Assembly: GCA_027600665.1 (NCBI GenBank)
Contig: JADGJL010001069.1
Span: forward strand, 1 to 10,517
From: Irineochytrium annulatum
Taxonomy: Eukaryota > Chytridiomycota > Chytridiomycetes > Chytridiales > Chytridiaceae
Direction of reading: 5' to 3'
DNA length: 10,517 nt
The number at the start of each line of letters is the position of its first letter. Positions within the stretch are counted from its first letter, which is position 1. The translations under genes were made by a program, and so were the position numbers. Shown piece by piece: positions 1-8,461 of the stretch. The notes under the pieces are model-generated. The model was not told the origin of the DNA. It did not search any database and was given only the letters and a program-made list of their open reading frames with translations.

Positions 1-3000
1 GGGGTATAATGGCGGCGTGGGAGTCTGATACGGTGTGGGTGCAGTGGGTGTGGAGGATTGATATGTCGGTCCCAAGGGATAGGTTGGCGCTTCGTATGTG
101 GGGAGAGAGGGGTATAAAGGCACCGAGTCCAGATCTGGAACTGGTAGCGCGACTTCTCCCGGCGTCGGAGGTCCGGGGTCGGCGGCGGGCGCAGTAGGGC
201 GAGCGCTTGGTGGGCGGGACGGCGCCTCGATGATGATGTTTTCCGCGGGTACGGTCGGGAACGTGGTGAGAAACGCGGTAGATGGGTTGTCGATTATCGC
301 GTCAGGCACTGCACTCGGTTCGATGATCTCGGGCGCCGGCAGCATGTCGACGTATGGCAGGTCGACCAGAACAGACTCGGACGGCAGCGTCTTGACACTC
401 TCGACCTGCATGGTTCCCAGGCTCGCGTTGAGCGGCACCGTCAACCGCGACGCCGTGCTCATTCTAACCCCTTCCGCGGTCTTGCCGTTTTTTTCCGCCG
501 GCGCACCAGCGCCCGGGCCAGTCCCGGCGGCCCAGGTGATGCTGACGGCCGCGAGCTTGCGAAATTTCTGGATCTCCTGCACAATCTGCAGGTCGCTCGG
601 CCACATCGTCCTCCGCGCGTACATAGCCAGCACACGTGGCATGTGTCCGACGCAAACCTGGATAACAAGGATAAGCCAGAAGACTGGCCACCCGAATAGG
701 TCCCCGGCGACGCCGGAAATGCCGAAAGGGAAGACGGCGTATATCTCCGTATATAGGAACGTGATCGCGATGCTCCCTCCAATGGCAAAGGCCGAAAGAA
801 GCGTCCACGAGTGCATGTTGATGGCGACGAACAAATTCGCCTCGATCGCGACCAGAATGGCCATGATGACGCCGACGTGATCTTTATCGACGTCCCTCCC
901 ACTAGCAAAGACCTGCTCGCTAACGGCGAAGTAAATGGTGTAGAAGCAGACGAGGGACTGATACACGGACTCGCCCATGTAGATGACGAAGCGGTTAAAG
1001 GTGAAGGAGGAAGAACTGTCGGCGCGGTAGACGGGAGGGAAAAGGAGAGCGAACTTGTCGGATATGTCTTGGTCGAAGACGCCGAGGGCCACGACGGGCA
1101 GTGAGGATAGAAACACGTTATATAGCAGCCTAGATTATTTAATTTTTTTAGTCCTTGCCGAGAGTGAAAAGATGATAAACAAAAACAGGCGGGCTAACAT
1201 GTATGTGAGGTCAAGAACAATTTCGGAGGAATAGCCGCAGTAAATTTGGTACCAAAACAGGACGAAGCTGGGGAAGCAAAAAACAAGTGTTAGGCGAAGA
1301 GGTGGTAAGTCATTGCTGTCAACTTACACCCAGATGAGACTTTTAAAAAAGAAATTTAGAATTAGCTCCCCAGTCCTCCTATAGGACCAATGCCCATGCA
1401 CTAGCAATAGCCTCGACAAGAATCTGAACTGCGCGATCGCGTAGTCCGACGCCATGACGGCCTGCAACCCTTCCTCCCCAGCGATCCCAACCCCGATATT
1501 CGCTGCTTGAATCATGCTGACATCGTTCGCTCCATCCCCGATGGCGAGGCACATGGCCTTCTTCTTCGTCTTGACCATCTCGACGACCTTTGCCTTCTGC
1601 AGGGGCGACACCCGGCAGCAGATGACGGCCACGCAGCGACTCGCCACTGCCATCAGGTGGTCCGCACCGTCAGGATCAAGCGCGTGCTTGAGCGCCCCAC
1701 CATCGATGACAAGGCCGTAACGCTCGAACCTGAGCGACTTCGCGCTTGACGCCAGCCCCGCGCCACCGTCCTCCGCGGATTCTTCACCCCAGAACCGCTT
1801 TAACGCGTCCTTCAGCTGCGCCACGGTTCCATCCGCCCCATCCGGCCTCCTCCCCTCCCCCCGAATTAAAATCAGGTTCATATCCTTCGTTAGCAGGTTA
1901 CACGAGAGCCCAATGTTAATGGCTGTCTCCATCTTATCCCCTGTGAGCACCCAGATCTTTATACCCGCGTTCGAGAGGGTCTCGATGCAGTCCGAGACGC
2001 CGTCTTGGAGCTTGTCCTCGATGGCCGTCGCGCCCATCAGGAGCATCCCGCGCTCAATCTCCTCCGCCACCTCGTCTACCTTCTCCTCGCGGTCCGTAAG
2101 GGAGACGGAAGCCGCCTGGTACTTTATCGCCCACTCGTTATATAAGTCCTCCGGGAGGATCGTGTAAGCTATGCAGAGCGTCCGCAGTCCTTGTTGGGCG
2201 TTAGAAAACTATATTGTGAACTAATGCTTTACCATCGCCAGCAAATTCTTCCAGATGCCTCGCCGTGATCTCCTTGATATCTTCTTGCCCTTCCCTAAGC
2301 CTTTCAAAAATGACTGAATCCGCACCCTTGCAATATAGCACAATCTCCCCCGCCGGCCTTTTTACGATCACGCTCATCCGCTTCCGGACAGAGTTAAATT
2401 CAATCACATTCAGCAGCCGACTCTCCTCCCTCTCCCCAACGCAGTCCACCATGATGGATGACCCCGCTCTCGACAAGAACGTGAATCCGACGTCCCTGGC
2501 CGCCTGCACCAGCGCGGCCTCGTCCGGGCTCTGCGCTAGGTACTTGATGTCACTCGTCTCCGGCGCTCCCGACACTAATACCGAGTGACACACGGCCAAG
2601 GACGTGAAAAAATCCCTCAGGGCAGGATACTGCACCGACGCGGCGTCCGAGAGCTCATGCGTCAACAACGGGTCCCCAAATGCTTTGAGCGACCGCGCGC
2701 TCCCCTGTACGCCAAACAAACTCGCGTTTTCCAGCCGATCAAGCTTCAACCGCCGCAGGAACTCTTGAGCCCGCCGCACCTTCCGGCGAATATAGTGGGC
2801 CGTCGCGGCCTTCGCCTGGTCTATCCTTGTTGTCGGATGGTTGTTGACGGCGTAGATGCTGTTTTTGCCGCCGGCGTGGCGGCGGGCGATGTTGGTAAGG
2901 GTGGTGGATGAGGTTTTTGCAAGCAGGGGGGGCACGGGGTTGGTACGAGAGGCGCGTGAGGTGCGTGACGCGTGGGAGAGTCGTTGGAGGTGGCATTGAC

Positions 3001-4798
3001 CGTCGCCGTACATGATGCCGTTGATCGAGCATTTTTTAAATTGCATGATGTTTTGTGTTAAAGTGCCTGAAGGCATGCACGATTAGCTGATTGTATCCCA
3101 GAAGCACCAGAATACATACCTGTTTTATCGCTAAAAATATAGTCAATCAAGCCCAAGTCGTCCGCCAGATTCCAGCTCTTGGGGATGCACGGTTGATCGA
3201 TGGGCTCGTAATACATTTCCGAGTCCGAGTTGATAAAAAAGGCCTTCACGAAGTGAGCCAAAAAACGATCGGGACATTTAATTTCTACCTGACATGTTTT
3301 CACGACCTCCATCGTGATATATAACGAGATTGGGACGATATTCTGAAATGTTATCATACTCGCCCTGGCACTACGTTAAACATCGGTCGAATTAAAGCTT
3401 AGCGTACCAAAAGGAAGTAAAGGCCTCCCAAGCCCAGCTAAACGTCACAGCGGAGGTATATGTCGTCTCAAGCCATAGAATATGTGAGTGGTCGGCTGGC
3501 ATGCGCTGAGCTTCCCACCAAGGGCCCACTACGCACAGAATAACGGATATTACGACCAAGATCAGGAGGTTCGCAACGCTACGCACTATTTTAGCCCAAT
3601 ACAGAGACAAAACGGCAATCTTACACTTTGTGATTCATCTCCTTCTCAACTTGAGACTGCTTCGATGGCGTTTCCCCCGCATTGAGGTAGATTTTGGACT
3701 CAAACCCCGTGAAAATGACCAACCCAATGACCCAACCCGTATTCCTGAGGATGCACCCCCGTAGCAGCAGGCTGTTGATGCCTAACGGCATCCGCAATGA
3801 ACACTTGAGCTCCTCGTCCTCCGCGGCAATCGACTCGACCTCCACAACATCAGGCACATCCCCATCCCGCAGGTTCATCTCCAAGAGCTGGATCCCATCC
3901 TGCGAAAGACCCATCCGCTTCGCGAGCAGGTTGACCGTCTTGGGGGGAAAGACGGCCGTCCCGGTAAACGAGTACAGGTTCGGGGTCGGCGTCTCGGTCT
4001 CGACCATCAGCTGCAGGTTCCGGACCTCATCAATGGTCTCTGGGCTCAAGAACGCCGTCTCCTCCGTCCCCTTCCGAATCTTCAGATTGGTTTCGCCGTC
4101 GAGGTTCTTCGTCTCCACGTAGCAGAGACAATCCGGCTCCGATGTCGCCAGGATCATGATGTCCGCCGGTATGGCCTCATTATCCCGAATCAACACCACA
4201 TCGCCAACTTTAAGCTGACCCCAACACCGCTTCTCCCATCCGACCCTCTCCGGCCCAACTTTCCTATTGCTGTTGGTGCCTCCATTTTGCGCTCCCGGCA
4301 GAGCCCTCTTCCGTCTCCCCCTCAGCATGTCAAACGAACCGGGCGTCTCCACGTTAAACGCCGAATTTGTGTTAACCCACGGCGTCCCGACGACATCAAC
4401 CGGCTGTGCATTGATCGACTTATCCGACTTATGCCGCCTCATGTCCTCCACGCCGTCCTTCAAGGCCGTCAGTCCAACCACCATGAACAGGGGAATCGCA
4501 GCCAGGACCGGGTTAATGGTCTGGTACTCGGGGAAGAACTGGAGAATGAGCAGAGTGAGGAAGAACAGGTTTGCAGCCCGCCTATGCAGTGAGACCAGGA
4601 AGTTAGGCATGCGTCATATCCAAGCAACATCGCTCACCGGAACTGCTCGAATAGGTTCTTGGGGATGAATGTGAGAGGATTGTACTTCGAGGTCGAAATC
4701 ATATTGGGAGGGAATGATTGTAATGGCCGCTCATTGCGATAGAACTCCTCCGCCGGCCTGATGTTGAGGAAGATCGTTCGCGCTGGAGGGGCTTCCAT
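1..4798 (-). CDS. DNF1: P4-type ATPase (phospholipid flippase), Dnf1/Dnf2-like; C-terminus runs off the left edge
   Basis: Membrane pump that moves phospholipids from the outer to the cytosolic leaflet; yeast Dnf1/2 work at the plasma membrane and endosomes with a Cdc50-family subunit (family knowledge). Exons on the minus strand: 4798-4638, 4581-3625, 3578-3408, 3364-3289, 3243-3120, 3066-2233, 2189-1328, 1267-1199, 1129-1. The sum is 4383 nt, 1461 codons with no stop. Motifs: RRAANLFF at M1 (about 54-61), DGET of the actuator domain (215-218), PISL in M4 (441-444), DKTGTLT with phospho-Asp 494, SPDEAALV (676-683), KGAD (743-746), TGD (857-859), GDGAND (992-997), then M5-M10 to about 1253 and a PSDLQIVQEIQKF-type end near 1273. 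The start at 4798 has G at -3 and +4, and an in-frame TGA lies upstream. The N-terminus before M1 is short for Dnf1. A basic, Ser-rich insert fills about 520-605. A tail of at least 186 residues, rich in Pro and Thr, follows M10. The Dnf1/2 subclass is likely; other P4 classes are less so. Confidence 0.93.
3067..3119 (-). other. 53-nt intron splitting the phosphorylation-site motif DKTG|TLTQN
   Basis: The 5' exon ends in GATAAAACAG and the next begins GCACTTTAACA. Joined in phase 1 they read DKTGTLTQN, the catalytic signature of P-type ATPases. The donor is GTATGT, a branch-like GCTAATC lies 18 nt from the end, and the acceptor is TTCAG. The exact restoration of an invariant motif makes this the best-anchored splice junction in the window. 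Confidence 0.92.
3244..3288 (-). other. 45-nt intron of the flippase gene, open in frame
   Basis: This intron follows the codons for VKTCQ at the end of M4 and is in phase 0 with GT...AG ends. Removal gives VKTCQAFFINSD, which fits the family. If retained, it adds 15 residues (VEIKCPDRFLAHFVK) with no stop and no frameshift. All the other introns I placed with a length divisible by three meet a stop when read through. The family fit argues for splicing; whether retention also occurs cannot be seen from DNA. Confidence 0.75.
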
Positions 4799-4803
4799 CG
4801 CAT
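4699..4803 (-). promoter_or_regulatory. Upstream ATG overlapping the flippase start codon (uORF, 34 codons)
   Basis: An ATG lies 5 nt before the chosen flippase start, in another frame, and runs 34 codons to TGA inside the first exon. Its context is poor (C at -3, C at +4), whereas the main ATG has G at -3 and +4. If the transcript starts upstream of it, most ribosomes should scan past, but it could damp translation. That any such regulation exists is inference only. Confidence 0.35.
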
Positions 4804-4919
4804 GAGGGATCCCTCAGCTCGATCTGGTCCCTTTCCACGAATGTCAACGGTCAAAGTTCGCCTTCACACAAGCCCATATCTCACAATCACAATAATTTAT
4901 TGATACTACGTAATCATTA
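4799..4919 (-). other. 121-bp spacer between LRRC43-like stop and flippase start
   Basis: This short spacer must hold the 3' end of the LRRC43-like transcript and the promoter and leader of the flippase. The half near the LRRC43 stop is A/T-rich and carries an AATAAA. The half near the flippase start is more GC-rich. I recognise no TATA box or other known promoter element. Confidence 0.6.
4896..4901 (-). terminator. Polyadenylation signal AATAAA of the LRRC43-like gene
   Basis: A perfect AATAAA on the minus strand lies about 18 nt past the TAA stop at 4920-4922, in an A/T-rich stretch. Position and sequence fit a eukaryotic poly(A) signal. Fungal signals are often degenerate, so the match supports the call without proving it. 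Confidence 0.6.
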
Positions 4920-6905
4920 TTATGCTTTAACAATCGTGGAAGCTGGATCATGCACCGGATTCAGTGATATCGACATCCTGAACGTCGCGTGGCATTGATC
5001 TGGGATGGTTTGCCCCTCCGCGTTAACTTCTTCTCCGGACTCGAGGTGATAGTCGCCACCGATCACCGGCTCCCCATCCAAAAGCCCATTCATCTCAATG
5101 CGGCAATGCCCAAGCTCCTTCTCCAGTGCTAGAACCTTGATGAAGAGCGCTGAGAGAACAACGTGTTAGTCGCAAGCAATCCTTTCGAAAATACCTTCGT
5201 CGTCCACGACGGGCTTCTTCTTTCCCTTCTTCGCTTTTGGATCCACTTTCTTCGGCGCCGGCTTTGGTGGTTCAGGCTTCTTCTGCGCGCCGCTTGTTGG
5301 TCGTCCATCCGCTCCGACAGGAGCAAGACCTTCGGGAGGATCCGGAGGGACCTCCCGGTGCTGAAAGGAATGTCGCCGGCATATCAGCCGCAACTTAAGA
5401 GCTCCGACTTTAATTCAACAGTTAGCTTTCCAACAACATACCAACAACTTACCCATGAACGTATCACGAGTTTGTTTCGTGACTGGGAAGACGACCGTGG
5501 TCAAGCTCTTGAAGTCAATCAACTGCTCTTGCCAGGGTAGTTGGTTTGTGGAGATCGTGACGGTATTGTACCCCTCAAACGTCGCTTCGATGCTGTACCG
5601 TACTTCATCCGGAGGCCTGTCGTCGGGTTCCACAATCTCCGGCTTGTCAATCCCCGTGATCTCCTGGATATTCACAACCAGATCGATGTCTTGAGTTCGT
5701 TAACATTGTGGTATAGCTTTTGCATTCAACCTGTAGTGTCCTTGTCCTCAACCGTTTTCTCCTGCTGCAAAACCCTTTCGGCAGCCGTAACCGTCTGCTC
5801 GTCAAATAGAATCAACCCTTTCAACTTGGAGAGAACGATTTGCCGATACACTTTAAGGAGCGATATCGGATTCCTCTAGTGCTGTTAAATGGGCAACTGA
5901 AAATCGCAAACTCACAGCCAGATTAAGTATTCTGAGATTTCTTGCTGCCTCGAGTACAGTCACCGTTTCATCGATGTTCGTCAGCTCATTACCGGCCAAA
6001 TCGATTGATGTCAGTTGAGGGGCCAACCAGATATCAGGTGCCGGCGAATCCACGTGGTTCAGACTCTTTATGTGGTTGTAGCCAATTCCGACGTGAACGA
6101 GTTTGCTTAGCCGCGACAAGTCCGGGCAACTGGTGAGGCTATTAGACTGACGTTAGTCCCGGTAAAGTTAAAATATGCTCACTGATTTGCATTCGCGTGT
6201 AAAATTGCCAGGTTCGCAGGCAGGTGCTCAAGCCGTTGAAGAAGGTTACCGGTGATAGATAATTCCGAAAGGTTCTTGAAACGCTCCGTCTCAGCATCCA
6301 TCGTTTTGATGCCCCTGTCCACAAGCCGAAGCGATTTGAAAAACGCGAACACGAAGTCATCCGTGAAGGTGGTCCGTTGGTCGTCGGCACGCTCTCTGAC
6401 AGTGTTACTGGGAAGTTGTCCCCTTAAGACGAGCTCCTTTGCCCTCTTGTCGAATTCGGCCTCCAGCTTTTTGAACTCCAGGCGCGCTATCTGATCCCGC
6501 CGCATCTGTAGAGCCTTCAGCTGCTGCGCCTCATCACTCCACGACATCGGTTCTTTACGAATGCTCATTCAGTAGGTTGTGGCCCAGCAATTATCAACCT
6601 CGGGACCAGAGATCGACCTCCCAATCCTCCCAAACCCCTTCCGCTTCCTCATCCAGAAGGTCCGCGACCGACAAAGGTATCTTAGGAGTGTGGAGCGCCA
6701 CGGTATCAAAAGCCGAGTCTGTCCTGTTCTTCGGCTTTTTCACATCGCTGTCGTCCACGGGCTTCGCGGCGGGGAGCAGCGACGGGAGCGGCGGCAGGTT
6801 CTGCCTCATGACGCCGAGCTTCGAGTCGCTCGCGTCATGCTCGTGCAGGCGGATGCCGATCGTCTCGTTCAGGATGGCTCGGAACGTAGACGTCAGCGTC
6901 GCCAT
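4920..6905 (-). CDS. LRRC43: Leucine-rich repeat protein, LRRC43-like (motile-cilium gene)
   Basis: Exons on the minus strand: 6905-6599, 6552-6183, 6138-5916, 5875-5731, 5689-5453, 5407-5195, 5149-4920. The sum is 1725 nt, 574 residues plus TAA, near the length I recall for animal LRRC43. The ATG is directly preceded by an in-frame TAA, so it opens the frame. Regions: a variable acidic N-terminus (1-102); a charged, helix-prone stretch with many Lys, Glu and Arg (about 108-150); leucine-rich repeats (about 196-340), with units such as LSELSITGNLLQRL, LVHVGIGYNHIKSL, LTSIDLAGNELTNI and LRILNLARNPISLL; a beta-rich region (about 350-430); a Lys/Pro-rich linker (about 455-495); and a C-terminal part from exon 7. 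The repeat spacing, the long insert between the second and third repeats and the following VYRQIVLSKLKGLILFDE stretch are what suggest LRRC43 rather than a generic LRR protein. LRRC43 is found in ciliated organisms; its exact axonemal place is not claimed here. Orthology is likely but not proven. Confidence 0.8.
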
Positions 6906-7028
6906 TTAGGCTAGGTACACATTCACACTCCGCATTCGAGTCAAATCACTCTTCCACAACAAATTCTTTCCTTAACCGAAATGGCGACCAATGTTTGCAT
7001 AAGCATAAACGTTCTAAAAAGTCTATTA
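6906..7028 (-). other. 123-bp spacer upstream of the LRRC43-like gene
   Basis: This stretch lies between the stop of the unknown charged protein and the LRRC43-like start, so it must serve as 3' region of one and promoter of the other. It is A/T-richer than the flanking exons. A 10-bp inverted repeat links the LRRC43 start codon (6898-6907) with 6979-6988. I see no perfect AATAAA on the minus strand and no clear TATA box. Confidence 0.5.
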
Positions 7029-8076
7029 CTACTCATCGCCCAATCCAAATGGATGAGCCTCGACGCTGTTCGAATTTACATGCGAGTTTACGACATGGTG
7101 ATCCACCTCCACGCTCTCGTCCGACGAGTACATGGCGTTTCCTCCGTTCGTCCGCTCCACGGTTGCCTCCGCCACGGGCTCGTGCGATATATCCGAGAGC
7201 CCGCTGTCGGAATCGTCCTTCTCGAGCGTCCAAGGCAGCTTCGGCACGACTATGCGATCCCGTTCTCGCTCCTTCTCCCGCTCCCTCCCCGCCTCCGCTT
7301 CCAGCTTCTCCAAGCTCCCAGGCTTGTAAGTCGTCACGGCCGTCTCCCGCACCTTCGGGCTCATCTGGAACCACTTCTGCGTCCTCTCCTCCTTCTCGAC
7401 CGTTTCCGCCCCGAACGCCTTAACGACCTTCGGCGGTCCCCTGTCCGGTACGACCTCCTCTTCCTCGCTCTCGTCCTCCTCCGAGTCCAGGCCCACCGCG
7501 TCCGAATCCACCTCTTCGTCACCCTGCGAGCTCCCATCCCTCGTCCGATGGCCGCCCCGGGCCGCGATCTCGGACCGGTCTCGCGTTCGCCTTCTTTCCC
7601 TCCCGGCGGGCTCGGAGGCGTGTCGCCCACGCGCCCGGTGTCTAGAATCCTCCGGTGCGGCAAACCCCATTGCAATCTCGGCCTCTAACCGCGCGTCAGC
7701 TTCACAATGGTCGTCGTCTTCTTGCGTCGCTGACAAGACCGCAGACTCGGTGATCTCCGCTTTGGCCGGCACCGTGGCGGCCGTTGCTGGTGGCACGACC
7801 GAGTCCGCCTCCAGATCGTTCTCCTCATCATCGACGACCAGCGGGACGGATTGAGTGACTAGGACGGGCTCCGATTTCTCTCCGCTCTTCGTGGCGTCGA
7901 CGGGTCGGTCAGGTTGTGCTGCGCGGTCGACTGCCGTTGCCTTTATCGGAGGAGCGGACTCCTTTGGAATCTCCTCCACATACGTGACTTTCGCCTTGGC
8001 TGTTTTAACTGCTCAATGATTAGGGATGCCGGGCCGCTCGAGGCTTACCTTTACGTCGGCCACCGCAGCAGCTCAT
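7029..8076 (-). CDS. Unrecognised highly charged protein with N-terminal Cys-Cys
   Basis: Exons on the minus strand: 8076-8049 and 8008-7029, joined across a 40-nt intron in phase 1 (GTAAGC donor, CCTAATC branch-like site, GCAG acceptor). The sum is 1008 nt, 335 residues. The start has A at -3. The protein begins MSCCGGRRKVKTAKAK, two adjacent cysteines followed by a basic stretch, which could be a lipid-modified membrane anchor (inference). The rest looks disordered: acidic and Ala/Pro-rich (about 20-120), Arg-rich (about 130-168), an Asp/Glu cluster (about 172-197), a more ordered-looking piece with KWFQMSPKVRE (about 220-232), an Arg/Glu run (about 250-260), then PKLPWTLE and a Ser/Asp-rich end. 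It ends in three stops in a row, TAG TAA TAG. I see no known domain. It sits 123 bp upstream of the ciliary gene, which is a hint only. The reading frame is well supported; the function is unknown. Confidence 0.75.
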
Positions 8077-8461
8077 GGTCACGGCGAGGAGAACAATGAA
8101 AATGTGCGAAGGTTAGCGAAGATCATCGTCTTCAGCTTACGAAAAGCATACCGTGAAGAGCTGAGTGTATATAAATGAACTACCGTGTATCACGAACGAG
8201 TAGCTGGAGTACGGAAACAAAAAAAAGGAAGTGTATCGAACACCATTCTCTTGTCTTACAAAAAGCGTACGTACGTAGAGGCAAAGGTGAGGGTTAGGAA
8301 AGAAAATAATTACGAAGGCGAGGGTGAAGTGTAGACTACTTTACGCGGATACATGAACGTATATGGAGTGGCTGAGGCGAAAAAATTAGTGAGTAAATCG
8401 AACTCCATACTAGTGTAGTCATCAGAACAACACAACGGCGTATGGCTAATGATTGAAGCAA
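8077..8461 (-). other. 385-bp spacer between cyclin B and the unknown gene
   Basis: This stretch holds the 3' region of the cyclin and the promoter and leader of the unknown protein. It is A/T-richer than the exons and has no credible coding frame. It contains an A-run near 8219-8226 (a T-run on the coding strand), a CGTACGTACG palindrome at 8266-8275, and a loose repeat of CTTACRAAAAGCRTAC near 8137 and 8255. I find no perfect AATAAA for the cyclin and no RNA gene. Confidence 0.6.
8266..8275. repeat. Palindrome CGTACGTACG in the spacer
   Basis: A perfect 10-bp palindrome, three overlapping CGTA units long, lies in the spacer upstream of the unknown charged-protein gene. A palindrome of this kind can bind a dimeric transcription factor, but I cannot name one, and a short simple-repeat origin is equally possible. 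Confidence 0.4.

Noticed and set aside
98..880. A 260-codon plus-strand frame
   Set aside because: Antisense to the flippase C-terminal exon, whose frame continues conserved P4-ATPase membrane segments through this stretch.
459..908. Two overlapping minus-strand frames of 149 and 114 codons with Arg-rich products
   Set aside because: They are out of frame with the flippase exon, which is open from 1129 to the edge and encodes M6-M10. The alternative products have no family character.
2585..2911. Plus-strand frame of 108 codons
   Set aside because: Antisense to the flippase exon carrying the basic insert; no motif, no splice support.
6594..6905. The LRRC43-like first exon as a separate 103-residue protein, with a second gene starting at 6568
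   Set aside because: A 46-nt GT...AG intron joins the two in matching phase, and the total then comes out as an exact multiple of three with the other exons. The separate reading needs a start with no upstream support. RNA data could still reopen this.
7170..7220. DSGLSDIS in the unknown protein as a DSGxxS phosphodegron
   Set aside because: The spacing of the second serine is off from the classic DSGxxS motif and the region is generally Ser/Asp-rich, so the match is likely chance.
6981..7688. A 235-codon plus-strand frame beginning MATNVC
   Set aside because: Antisense to the charged-protein gene, dominated by Arg/Leu/Pro. The MAT start merely mirrors the inverted repeat with the LRRC43-like start codon.
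8125..8165. Possible hairpin (TCTTCA...TGAAGA) in the spacer, as a structured RNA or terminator
   Set aside because: The stem is only six pairs with mismatches beyond, and eukaryotic mRNA ends do not need such hairpins. Not enough to call.
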